This document shows positions 1 to 11,800 of a DNA stretch of 64,000 nucleotides, in pieces. A model generated the notes under the pieces. It had not been told where the DNA came from. It searched no databases and saw only the letters and a program-made list of their open reading frames with translations. Origin of the DNA: Rhyacichthys aspro (Eukaryota; Chordata; Actinopteri; Gobiiformes; Rhyacichthyidae); assembly GCA_036850595.1 (NCBI GenBank), contig CM072162.1:20960758-21024757 (forward strand). The letters run 5' to 3'. The first letter of the stretch is position 1, and the number at the start of each line of letters is the position of its first letter. The translations under genes and the position numbers were made by a program.

Positions 1-489
1 CTCCGGTCCGTCATAATCTTCAGTGAATATTCCCAAATGGGGTCATAAAGCCGACGGGACAGAGCGGGTTAGTCATTATCACGGGCTCGGTGAAATATTA
101 AGAGGTGGTGTCGGGGAGAGTGGGGCAGGTCGGGTTCGAGTGGAAACTTCCCACAGGATAAGACCAGGGGCAGGTATCATCAGTGTAATCAGCCCCTGCT
201 TATCTTTGTCTGCTGTTAATGCGCTTTTTACAGTATTGAGTCACATTAGATTTAATAGATCATTTAATAGGACTGTTTATAGGCTGTTAGAATACTTTCT
301 TGATCCATTTTAAACTACTCTCGGCCTGTGGGAGACGGTGGTATAAATATGGAGTTGCAACAAGACCCAAGGTTCCTTAAAGGTGTGTTTCATAAAAGGA
401 ATTAAACACAAGAAAATGAAAACATCTGTCAAATGTTTTCAATAAAATGGACTTTCACTTTGTTCTTTTTGAGAGACTGGGTCTGAAAA

Positions 490-650
490 CTCTCCCATTG
501 ACCATAGAATCCAATGAGTTAAAGAAGTGACCAATCATAACCATTTATTTAAAATACAGTGGGCTTTAAGAGTGTCTCTGTTTTTCTGATTGGTCGTATT
601 TGTTTCTCCTCCTGGAAATCAAACTCAAACTGAGAGGAATCAGACTCATT
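490..650. repeat. Dispersed repeat, copy 1 (partner at about 10790-10935)
   Basis: The two stretches share, in the same order, an ATTTAAAAT segment, TCTGATTGGT and then CTGGAAATCAAAC followed by an A-rich segment and CACT/GACTCATTA-type sequence. They look like diverged copies of one old interspersed repeat. No terminal structure was identified, so the class is unknown. Confidence 0.45.
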
Positions 651-732
651 ATTGATATATTTGTTTGTCTGATGAAAAAAGACATTTAAAACTCAAGAGA
701 ATCCATTGGAAGGTACTTCTATCTGTGTTTCT

Positions 733-830
733 GTGGCTACAGTAGCCCTGAAAGGACAAACTGAGCACCGCTGGAGAAGAGCATTCACTGAACACACTTT
801 ACAGACTTTTATGAACTAAATTTTCTGGAC
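733..830 (+). mobile_element. MITE-like repeat, copy A (fragment)
   Basis: It contains GCTACAGTAGCCCTG followed by GGACAAACTGAGCACCGCTG. The same core occurs at 13104-13288, 17536-17708 and, inverted, 59826-59900. In fuller copies the right end reads CAGGGCTACCGTAGA, the reverse complement of this left end, which indicates terminal inverted repeats. The right end is not visible in this copy. Confidence 0.5.
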
Positions 831-1762
831 GTTGTCTGAAAGTTATTTATCGAAAACCCAGAGACAGCGACCTTTAAAAACATGTCTTTTTCAGTGTTTT
901 AGGTCATAGACAACCCACTTTTTGAAGACTTCTTTCAAGATGAAGACTTTTGGAGACTCTTGACACATATTTTTCATATCAGTGACGTCTCAGCTCAATT
1001 TAAAGATGCTCATTGTGATTTTGTGTAATAATTACGGGCATCTCTGTGCTGAAAACACCAACAAAATAATGCAGTTTACCTTTTATTGTGACCTATAGAT
1101 CTAGATATTTTGCACTTTTACACTTTTGTTTCCATGGGAGGGAAGTTTTGGAGGTTGTTGTCTTCAGTTTGAGGAAAATACAGCAAAACTAGCACTAGCA
1201 ATACAGCTAAACCTAGTGCATTCTTTAATTTATCAATGGCGACTAAAACAGAAGGAAATAGGTGGAGCCAGGTTTGTTTTGTTTGTGTGGAAATCCTGCA
1301 TAATAAAGATAACAGAGCACACGTGGACTTTATTCAGCCTTTATCCCCGAAAGACTTGGAGTTGTTTTGGTCTCGATACAGTTTAAAGTCCATTATTAAC
1401 CAAGCTCTTAATAACTTCTTGATTAAAGTCTCCCGTAAGCTTTAATAAAGTCATAACGAAGTAGGAAGCGCTGCTAAATAAAAGAGTGTTGTTTGACATT
1501 GCTCTCAGTCGAACTCCCATCAGAAGTCGTCTCATCAGTCACAAAGCCGACCCAAAAACCAATACCAGCTCTTGTATTATCACAGCCTCATTGTGTGACA
1601 CAGCGCCTCTGGCTTTTCGCTGCAGAATATATTGTCTCTGACCCTCTTTCCCCCTCGCTATGTTTTCATTAAAGAGATCGGGGGCTGCGCAGTCCCCAAA
1701 AAACCCGGGCAGGCTCTGAGCAGCTTTGCCCCGTCGCGGTGTCTGGCTCTCACAGAAACAAA

Positions 1763-1775
1763 GTCACCTAGCAAC
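1763..1775. promoter_or_regulatory. RFX-type X-box motif
   Basis: GTCACCTAGCAAC fits the RFX consensus GTNRCC-N(0-3)-RGYAAC with a one-base spacer. It lies in a GC-richer block (about 1620-1850) inside a cpeb3 intron. A single motif match is weak evidence for function. Confidence 0.35.
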
Positions 1776-2224
1776 TGGGACCGAATGAAGAAAACGCTGG
1801 GAAACTGTCGGACGCTGCACCGACAGAGAATACGGGACTGAGAGGAGTGGAAGTAGTGCTTATTTGATTAAACTGGATGTGGTTAAAGCGTTTAAACTGA
1901 TAAATGTATTAGTGAATGATTATGTGAACTGATAAAAGCACAAATGATGCAATAGTTAATAAAATCCTTTCAGGGGGCGAAGATCGTGACGCTTGGACAG
2001 CTTTTATTAAATTTTACAGCGTTTTTTTAATGTTTGAATGTAACATTTCATCTCCATTTGACACTTCAATTTGTTTTTATCACTCATTTCTTCCTTTTAT
2101 GCTCCATTTTCACACCTCATTTTTATTATTTACTTTCATTTAAGCCCCATTTTAGCCCCTTTTTTAACACTATTACATGTCTTTAGAATAGTTTACTGCC
2201 TTTTGTGACTGATTAATGTACAGA

Positions 2225-2320
2225 GTTCCAGAAATATATCCTAAAAAATGTATTGGAGGGCCAAGTTAAACACCGCAAAGGGCCATATTTGAGCCCCAGG
2301 CCTTGAGTTTGACATGTCTG
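2225..2320. mobile_element. hAT-like transposon end (solo or degraded)
   Basis: The sequence ends CCTTGAGTTTGACATGTCTG. Read in reverse complement it begins CAGACATGTCAAACTCAAGG, followed by GGCC-rich sequence and GGCCCTTTGC. This closely parallels the left end of the element at 4383. The matching opposite end was not found, so it is either degraded or too diverged to see. Confidence 0.55.
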
Positions 2321-4374
2321 CTTTAGAGAAATGATCCCTAGCTGTCTGTGTCACTCACTGATTTGGACCAGGACCAGATTTATGACAAAATTTTGACCTT
2401 TAGCACATGCACACGGCACAATCTGGCTCCTCGATTATGGAAAAAAAAATCCTAATCACAATTATTTTACACGATTACTCATTGACTTTGGAAATATGAT
2501 GGATTTATTGAACAAAACTGTGAATTTTCCTTAAAATAAATAATATATTCAAACAAAAAATTGAATTGTTTAAAAAAAAACCAGAAATAATAAGATAATA
2601 AGAAGTAAACAAATAATAAATAATCTTTTTTTACCGATTACGCTGGTTTTGTGATCGTTGAGAGCTGAAATTGTTCATCAGTATTGATTGTATGATTTAA
2701 ATATGGACACAACATCTTTGGAAAGACAATAAATCCGAGAAAACGAAGTGATATTTGGAAGAGAAATGATTATAAGTGACTTGATTTGTTTGATGATTGC
2801 AACAGATACAGTCTCTTGCACAGCTCTTTTAAAAGATTAACTTTTCTAGCATTAAAATAATAGCATAGAGGCTACAACACAAACGAGAACTTGTCAACAA
2901 TAAAGTTAATGTTAGGCTTACAGCGTGATTGACAGAAACTGGAAAACTGGTGCAAATCTGGGAGTGTCTTCAATTAATAATAATAAAGAGACAGGCTGTT
3001 TTCTTTTCTCTTTTTCTTTCCAGGCTCAGGTTTTATCAATTTATATGCACAGTTTACATTATTTACATATTTTTTACTTTCAAATATCAATTTAAATGCA
3101 TTTTTTATCAGGTTTGTTTTAATTTTACATGCTTTTTTTTTTTACTAGATCCAAATGTATTCATCATTTATTCATATCTGAGGCTTATTACACACACATG
3201 AAGGTTCAATGCCTTGAAATAAATGTCAAAAGAGAAAATGAAGTTATCCCTTAATCCAGGATAAGTATGGAGTCTCCTTCTCTGCTTCAAACCGAGGAAG
3301 ACATGAGACATTTTTCCTGATCTCCCAAGTGAACAACTCCAATAAATCTGCTCAGATCTCTGCGCTCCTCCTCTGACTAAGTGTTACACCATCCGGGAAA
3401 AAGCAGAGGCCCGACCGCTTCCAACAGAGCGAAGCCTCGAAGCTAATGAGACCAAACGAAGGAGAAGCGCCGAGAACAACACTTTCAAGTCGAATCCAAG
3501 CTTTCCTGTCGACACACATCACAAGCCGCGGCGGAGGAATACGCTCCTGACAGTTTTTTTCGGGCAGATCCGTGCACGCCCGAACGTAATCCCGAGACAC
3601 AACCGTTTAACTTCAGTCCGACACGTTTTTTTTTTCGAGGAGAGCCGTGATGAAAAGAACAGAATGAAGAAGGTGCATGAAAGCTGTCAAGACGTGACAG
3701 AGGAAACAGATTTGTTAAAGAAGTTTTCTGCTCAGTGTTTTTCAAAGCATTCGTGATTTCTTTGCAGCGTTTTTGATTATTCTTAGCTTATTTATACTTT
3801 CTTTTTGCTCTGTTTAATGCTCCTGACCACATCCCACTGTTGAGTCCCTAGCAGTGATCATTTTAATCATTTCCGTCATAGTTTTCGACATATTTTTGCA
3901 TCTGAAAATGTAATGAGAACAAAAACTCGGACTAAATGTATCGACACAATCTTCAACAAATGATTCCAAATGAGATTAAATCCAACAAAAGGAGGAGATG
4001 AGTTGAGAAGAGATCCAATCAGACTCGAGACAGGAGATGAAAAGAGATTAAATATAAACTATGTTAACGCTTGGAACCTGAATACCAGCCGGAACAGGTT
4101 ATATTTAAGTGAGGAACTCTAATGTAGATATAGAACTAAAACTAGACTAAAACTTATACGTATTAGATTAAATTATGACTAAAACTACATTAAAATGTGC
4201 TGTCAAGATTAAAACTGGTAATCTGTAAGGTCTGTAATATTTTAAAATCAATCCTATGAAAATTCATTCCATACCATTCATAAAGATAGATGTTCATATA
4301 AAACTTAAAATGGCATAGATCCGTATCAGTTTGAAGGTGGTCCTTGGAAAGACAAATATTTTCAAGAACTGATG

Positions 4375-4382
4375 TTTTAGAC
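4375..4382. repeat. Left target-site duplication of hAT-like element
   Basis: TTTTAGAC here and TTTTAGAT at 5200-5207 differ at one of 8 positions and flank termini that begin CA and end TG. An 8-bp duplication is characteristic of hAT transposons. Confidence 0.65.
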
Positions 4383-5199
4383 CACACATGTCAAACTCTA
4401 GGCCCGGGGGCCAAATGCGGCCCTTTGCAATGTTTTATGTGGCCCTTCGATACATTTAGAAGGTGATATTTTTGGCATTAGGTTTTAACTGGAATTGAAC
4501 AGGTTTTAGATGGATTTGAATCAGATTAATTTGTTAATGAAATCTTAAGCCAGTTTTTGGTACTGATATATATATATAATCTGCTCAAATCCATCTAAAA
4601 CCTTTTCAAATCCAAATAAAACCTGTTCAAATCCATCGAAAACCTGTTAAAATCAGTCGAAAACCTGTTCAAATGCGTCGAAAACCTGTTCAAATCCATC
4701 GAAAACCTGGTCAAATCCATCTAAAACCTGTTCAAATCCATCTAAAACCTGTTAAAATCAGTTGAAAACCTGTTCAAATGCGTCGAAAACCTGTTCAAAT
4801 CCATCTAAAACCTTTTCAAATCCAAATAAAACCTGTTCAAATCCATCAAAAACCTGTTAAAATCAGTCGAAAACCTGTTCAAATCCATCAAAAAAAAAGT
4901 TAAAATCAGTCAAAACCTGGTCAAATCCATCTAAAACCTGGTCAAATCCATTAAAACCTGTTCAACTAAAACCTGTACATCTAAAAAAACAGTTAAAATC
5001 CATGGAAAACCTGTTCAAATCCATCTAAAACCAGTTTCCATAAAATGAATGTTAAAGATGACTTTTGTAAGACTCAAATAAAAATGAAACCTTACGTTCA
5101 GCATTAAATAAAAGCTTTCCAAATGTCACCATCTTCGGCCCCTGAAAGGATTGTTATTAAGTATTGTGGCCCCTCACCACTTTGAGTTTGACACCACTG
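4383..5199. mobile_element. Non-autonomous hAT-like element carrying a 21-bp satellite (family A, complete)
   Basis: The termini are CACACATGTCAAACTC on the left and the reverse complement of CAGTGGTGTCAAACTC on the right, with 8-bp flanking duplications (7/8 match). Sub-terminal sequence is rich in GGCCC. There is no transposase frame, so movement would depend on an enzyme from elsewhere. The interior has a short left arm in GGTTTTAGATGG orientation (about 4478-4530), a spacer with GAAATCTTAAGCCAG and a TA run, and then about 22 copies of a 21-bp unit in the opposite orientation (about 4579-5038). Unit variants recur at 105 and 210 bp. It sits in cpeb3 intron 3. Confidence 0.8.
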
Positions 5200-5207
5200 T
5201 TTTAGAT
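5200..5207. repeat. Right target-site duplication of hAT-like element
   Basis: TTTTAGAT follows the element end CACCACTG directly and matches 4375-4382 at 7 of 8 bases. Confidence 0.65.
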
Positions 5208-5770
5208 GAAGGAGGACTGCATTACTTTTTTAATGTGACCTTGAAATGTGAGATTACAATCAAAGACTAGGAGCCTAAGTAGACACACCACCGTTTTAAA
5301 AAACACTGCACGTTTTTATGTTTGGTGCCTGTGAAAAATGTCTGGAAACATGATCTTAAGAGGTCATAATGTAGTATAATGTGTTATGAAACCTTATTCA
5401 TATATTGCATTGTAAGTGTGATCATAAACTGTTTTAATATCACACATAAGAAGCCATAAGGTGTTGCGTAGAAAACGTCTACATTAACAGATGACTCTCC
5501 TATCTACATTGTCTTCAGTCTAGAGTCCTAAATTGAACTTTTAGGCTTGAAGATTGGATTTACGGTCTCTCTCTGGTTCCTTCTGTCACCGTTGCCTTCG
5601 GCCGATGGAGAACGAGGGATGATCTAGCTTTACACACAGTTATTTTGGGAGGTGTAGTCACAGGTCAGCCGTGCCTCCTCCCGTTTTCGCTCAAAGGTCT
5701 GTCCTGGGTTTACAGTGTCAAGGAACATGGGCCTTCAGCCAAGTGTTGGACAGAGTAGAAAGTGACTTAC

Positions 5771-5827
5771 TGTTCAATGGCATTATGTGGTCTGCTCCGG
5801 GATGGTGGAAGTTGAGGCCCATTCGTC
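5771..5827 (-). CDS. cpeb3: cpeb3 third coding exon (57 nt, frame-neutral cassette)
   Basis: The minus strand reads acceptor TTGTCGTTAACAG, then (G)RMGLNFHHPGADHIMPLN plus one base, then donor A|GTAAGT. It matches the CPEB3 GRMGINFHHPG segment. The length is a multiple of three and the phase is 1 on both sides, so it could be skipped without a frameshift. Blocks of the 21-bp tandem repeat lie on both sides, about 0.6-0.7 kb upstream (4383-5199) and 0.25 kb downstream (6075-6700) in plus-strand coordinates. Confidence 0.93.
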
Positions 5828-8800
5828 CTGTTAACGACAAAAAGAAAGGATTTAAAATGAGTCACTGGGAGGAAAGAAGGACAGTACACAGTAGTTTGCT
5901 TTTGGCTTCACAGAGAATCACACTAATAAGAGAATCGGTACATTTCCAGAGTAAAAAAAGGCAGTAGAGACACATTTATACGGAGGAGCTTGTTATAGTG
6001 TACACTGCACATGATTAAAATGGTTTATGATCAAGATAAGAGAGTTTGTGGCCCCAGCAGCAAGTTCCAAAATACAATTTCTGTTAAAACCTGTTCAAAT
6101 CCATCAAAAACGTGTTTAAAGCCAATTTAAAACAGTTAAAATCCATCTAAAACCTGTTCAAATACAACTTAAACCTGTTCAAATCCATCAAAAACTTGCT
6201 TAAAGCCAATTTAAACCAGTTAAAATCCATCTAAAACTTGTTCAAAGCCAACTTAAACCTGTTCAAATCCATCAAAAACTTGTTTAAAGCCAATTTAAAA
6301 CAGTTAAAATCCATCTAAAACCTGTTCAAATACAACTTAAACCTGTTCAAATCCATCAAAAACTTGCTTAAAGCCAATTTAAAACAGTTAAAATCCATCT
6401 AAAACCTGTTCAAAGCCAACTTAAACCTGTTCAAATCCATCAAAAACTTGTCTAAAGCCAATTTAAACCAGTTGAAATCCATCTAAAACTTGTTCAAAGC
6501 CAATTTAAACCTGTTCAAACTCAACAAAAACTTGTTTAAAGCCAATTTAAACCTTTGCAAATCCAACTTAACCTTGTTTAAACTAAACCCTGTTCAATTC
6601 CAACTAAAACTAGTTCAAATCCACCTACAACCTGTAAAAATCCAACTAAAACCTGTTTAAATCTATCTAAAACCTTTTAAAATCCAACTAAAACCCCTTT
6701 ACTTGTGGAATATAAATAAAATTAAGATTGTCGGCCCTCGAAGATTTTCCTGTTTCTGCCATAGACCTAAAGATGTATTACTTTCTTGTTTAATCTAGTG
6801 CAATATCATTAACTGTGTTGAGTCAATGCAACGAAATTACATTCTATTGATTTTATCTAAGTCTGTGATGTTTCAGAAAATGTGCAATTCATCATCTGCA
6901 GTTTTCAGATTGAAAGTGAGTTGATTTAAAAAAAAAAGAAAGACATATATCCCATAGATAATCACAGCAATAATAGAACCATAAGAGCGTAATCAAAGCA
7001 TCATTGTGTTCAACAAAAGCCGATGAAAATGACGGACCTTTTACAGAAATGATACAAAGAGGATTTTAACAGAACGGAGCAGAAGGTCTGTGTCTCTGTC
7101 AGGTTTGATCTTTCAGAATCTCTTGGATGAGAAACAAAATGGCTTCTCTCTTTAAACCTTTGCCCAGATGCCTTCTTTGAAACCTTTTACATAATTGAGC
7201 AGAAGGAATAAACAGTGTTGCGGAGTGTTGAGTCAGTAACACGTCTGTCCCGGTCCCTTAGCTTCACAAACAAGAGGGAATACATTTTCCTGTCTCCTTT
7301 AATCCAAACAACAGTGGAGCAGGAAAAAACCAGCAGCAGGTACAGAGATAGAGTTATAGGTGTTTGTTAGCTCAGTGGGTTAGTTTCCTTTTATAATATA
7401 TTGCCTTTTTTAATGAACATTTTCCCTGCAAAGACAGAACGTTAGCTGTCACTTACTTTTCCTTTAGCTACATGTGGCTAATCTGCATAAATCAATATAG
7501 TTTAAATACAGCTTAAACCAGAGTTGTCCAAATGTATTGTTTATGGCCCCAACAGCAGCTTTATATAAACAGATTCAAACTACAATCTGTTCAAATCCAG
7601 CTAAAACCTGTCGAAATCCATCCAAAATCCGTACAAATCAAACTAAAACCTGTTTAAATCCAACTAAAACTTGTTTAAATTAAAATAAAACCTGTTCAGA
7701 TTTAAATAAAACCTCTTTGAACCCAACTAAAACCCATTCAAATCCAACTAAAACCCGTTCAAATCCAACTATAACCTGTTCAAATCCATGTAAAACCTGT
7801 TCAAATTCCCTTAAAACTGATTAAATTTTATCTAAAACCTGTTCAAATCCAACTAAAACCTGTTCAAATCCAACTAAAACATGTTCAAATTCCTTTAAAA
7901 CTGATTAAATTTCATCTAAAGCCTGTTCAAATCCAACTAAACATGTTAAAATTCCTTTAAAACTGAATTAATTTAATCAAAAACCTGTTCAAATCCAACT
8001 AAAACATGTTAAAATTCCTTTAAAACTGATTAAATTTCATCTAAAACCTGTTCAAATCCAACTAAAACATGTTCAAATTCCTTTAAAACTGATTAAATTT
8101 CATCGAAAACCTATTTAAATCCAACTAAAACCCATTCAAATCCAATTATAACCTGTTCAAATCCATCTAAAACCTGTTCAATTCCTTTAAAACTGATTAA
8201 ATTTCATCTAAAACCTGTTCAAATCCAACTAAAACCAGTTCAAATTCCTTTAAAACTGATTAAATTTCATCTAAAACCTATTCAAATCCAACTAAAACAT
8301 GTTCAAATTCCTTTAAAACCGATTAAATTTAATCTAAAACCTGTTCAAATCCAACTAAAACCCATTCAAATCCAACTATAACCTGATCAAATCCATCTAA
8401 AACCTGTTCAAATTCCTTTAAAACTGATTAAATTTCATCGAAAACCTGTTCAAATCCAACTAAAACCTGTTCAAATCCAACTAAAACATGTTCTTGTGGA
8501 AAAGGTATAAAATCAGAAGAAAGTGAAAATTTCCTCTCAACAAACTTGGCCCTCCTTGTAAAAAGTGTGGACACCCCTGTCTTACACCTTTACATATTAC
8601 ATATACGGGCTTTTTCATCAGCCAAACAAGGCCCTGTATATCTGCTCTGGAAAAAACTGAAACATAACCCTTCGTTCATTTTGGAAAGACACCCTTCACA
8701 CCCGTAACCTGCGATAAAAAGAAGATGTAAAAGACAGAGTGAGTGAGGGGCCTCTCTGAGTTTGCAAACAACCGCAGATGTCGCCTTCAGAGCTGTTGGA

Positions 8801-11800
8801 AACCAGAGAGGCCGGCTCTGAAGAGGCCACCCTCAGCTCAACAGATGTGGATTGCCACACTTCTCCCAGAAACAAGGTTACGGTGGGGCTCGAGGGCAAA
8901 CGGAGTGCGTCAGGGCTAAATACACTCACTAACTCTGCCCTAAAGCCTCGGACGAGTGTGAGAAGATATTACAGCCGAGTGTCACAATCTCTGTTGAATT
9001 CAAAATGGATATTATGAGGACATGCCGTCTTTTCTTGCAAAATACTTGACTTAAAGCACCGTGTCCTCGCTTTGACTTTGACTTTCTGCAGATTTTTAGT
9101 CAAAACACAGTTCACTGGCCACAGAGGAGATAGTGTGGAGACTATGCAATCAGCTGGATTGGTAAATGTGTGGGTGGTCTGTTTGTCAGTCCCTCAAACA
9201 GACTCTGCTTTAGGTCCAATTATCAGAGTGCTTCAAAAATAAGACTCGGCGCTTTAATGGAGTGTGCACTTTCACCCAATACTGCACATGTTTGGGATAA
9301 ATAAGATCATTAACGCTGGCATTTTGTAGCACGGTCAAGTGTATTTTTGAGTCTGTGCACTTGAAAAAGATGGACTTTGAGATTTTAATTGGATTTCACT
9401 CAACGGTCAGGGGCCTGTGCTACAAAACCAGTTAAACCTTAAATGTGTCTTCTTCTAATGCAAAAGGAACAGCAGGATAAACTCAGTAAACTGCACATAC
9501 ACACCACAAAAAGACCAATAAAAACGCCCGAAGTTACCTTGCTAACCTCTTAATCCATGCGTAGCACATAGCTGAGGCATTTAGTTTTGTTTTCATCCTT
9601 TTAATGAGTTTACTTTGGATTAAAACTCCTTTGAGCTTAAAGTTTGAGCAATTTTTATGCAGTGAAAAAACAAAATAACAGGATTGTAATAGGAATCATC
9701 TTAAAAGTAACCTTGGCTTTATTATCAAGGTTTTTAATAGCTTTGTCCAATCACAGCTCGCTTCAGGAGAAAGGAGCGCTCTCATTGGTCGACGCTGATG
9801 TCAATAAGGAAGTAATGGCTGCTGATAAAACAGAGAAAGTGTTTTTTCAGAGATCAGTCCGTTTTTTTACAGAGAAACAGCACAAAAAAGTACAACAGAG
9901 AAAAGAGAGGAAACAGGAAAAATAATGTCAATTTAATAACGTAAATGTCGTTTTAACGTCAGAGCTAAAAGTTTTCTCTAAGCTCTAAACTTCAGTTTGG
10001 TTTAATGTGTTTTGTGAAGGAAAAATGGGTCTGTTTTTATATTTTTTATACTTTTTTTATCCTTTTAACTCATTATCACACTATTTGAATCATGTATTAT
10101 GAAGCATAATTAAATGAATGAAAATAAATTAAGTAAAACAAGTAAAGTACGTACAAGGGTACCATAAGAACCAATATTCAGACAAAAAAATCTGAATCAT
10201 AGAATTCTACTTAAATAAACTTCAATAGAGGACATGGTGTTATCAAATAAGAAGTCTATTAGAAAAGTAAATTAACATGTGCCTCATTAAAATCTATTTT
10301 AACGTGTTTGTTCGCTGCTAAAGGTCTGCCAGCTGCACCATTAAAGTGCCCTGTTACACTAAAAGTCGCTGATCGGAGGCAGAAGTCATAACAAACACCG
10401 GGCCGTGCTTATGTTCGCTCTACATTAGGTCACTCAGGATGACGGAGCGGGACAGTTGTCCTCTTCAAGTCCTAAAATAGCTCTGGGCATGTGCCATCTG
10501 CTTTCACCAGGAGCTGAGTGGCAGGACGAGGGGGGCCCCTGAAATCTCTGCTGCTGCTGCTGCTGCTGCTGACATTTACTCACAGTGAGACCGAGCTATT
10601 CTCAACTTTTCCCCAGTGATGGCAGAGCAGCAGGAGGTAGACACTGCTTTAGGGACAGAGCCACTGCAGCTGATGATAAAGAGATGGGACTGGCACCAAG
10701 ACGAGTAATAACACTGTTTATTTTGTATTACATTGATACTTATTCGGACTAAAAAGTGCATCATTATAGTCTGGAAACGCTCCCATTCAACTATAACAAA
10801 AAATCCTACTTGATTAATCATAGATGTTATTTAAAATGGGGCGGGTTTTCTTCTCTGATTGGTTGGAAGTTTAATCTGCTTCCACCGCCTTCTGGAAATC
10901 AAACACAAATCCAAAGGGACCACACTAATACATTTAATAAATTAGAAAATAGATTAGGATGGCTGGAGCAGTTAGAAAATAAGCTTCTTTTTTTTACTTC
11001 TGTTTATTTATTCTGTTTTATTGTGGGTGTATTTAAAGCAGCACCAAAGGAAAAAGGGTTTAGCTTAAATCTTTAGGCACTTTTTCTTGAGCAAAACCAT
11101 TCAAAATGTGTCTTTCTTTTACAGATAACTCACAATCACGCACAAGAGAGCATATGACTGTATAGGATATAGCAGTCGCAGTACATGGTGGTACAAGTTA
11201 ACTGGCTAATATTTGCTCCAGAGACACATAAAAGGCTCCAAACTTGTCCCAAACTGCTACCTTCACGCTCCTACGCTGTTACATTTTTACTACGCTCCCT
11301 AAAACCCATCACCACTCGCTTTGTTCCACCTGGAAAACCTCACTCCGTCACGTTTTTCCGCCTCTGTTCCACATTATACTCGATATTAAAGCGGCCGGTA
11401 ACAGCTGAAGGCGAAAAAAACACCCCCAGGAGAAGTTATTAGAGGTCAGTGGGTGTGTGCCGGCAGCAATGTGTGCAAATGTTAGCCCTGACGTAAAAAA
11501 AAGAAAAAAGAAAACACCTCTGATGTAGCGTAGCGAGGCCTGAGGCTGGATTCGTGCTGACCATGGCTCACGCTTCAATTACAGAGAGCAGAGAGGGACA
11601 GAGAGGTGACAAAACTCATTAAATGACTTTTGGAAACCTCATCTCCCAATTTTAATGCATCTGTGCGACATTTACTGAAATATTAATTGCCATCTTATAA
11701 TGTTTTATGAAAGGAAATTGCATGAAATCACTGCTAACATTGGAGCACAACAACAGAATAGGTTCAGTGTTTCAATAACATGACTTGAGGATGCTTTTTT

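Larger units (their letters stand above)
1..5770 (-). other. cpeb3 intron 3 (partial, continues beyond window start)
   Basis: No coding exon was recognised in these bases on either strand; I looked for the CPEB segments after MPLN (GRRRGRSSLF, the RRM RNP motifs, the zinc-domain cysteines). The stretch holds an RFX-type X-box (1763-1775), a GC-richer block (about 1620-1850), a second GC-richer block (about 3350-3660), a hAT-like transposon end (2225-2320), a MITE fragment (733-830), one copy of a dispersed repeat (490-650) and a complete hAT-like element (4383-5199). The rest is AT-rich with no visible feature. Confidence 0.7.

Noticed and set aside
3352..3745. GC-richer minus-strand open frames that might be a missing cpeb3 exon
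   Set aside because: The translations show no RRM or zinc-domain motif and no match to CPEB sequence.
4579..8500. CRISPR-like appearance of the regularly repeated 21-bp units
   Set aside because: The units abut without unique spacers, the genome is a vertebrate's and the arrays lie inside hAT-like elements.
9644..9925. 93-codon lysine-rich open frame
   Set aside because: It looks like chance: an A-rich stretch produces the lysines and no family match is evident.
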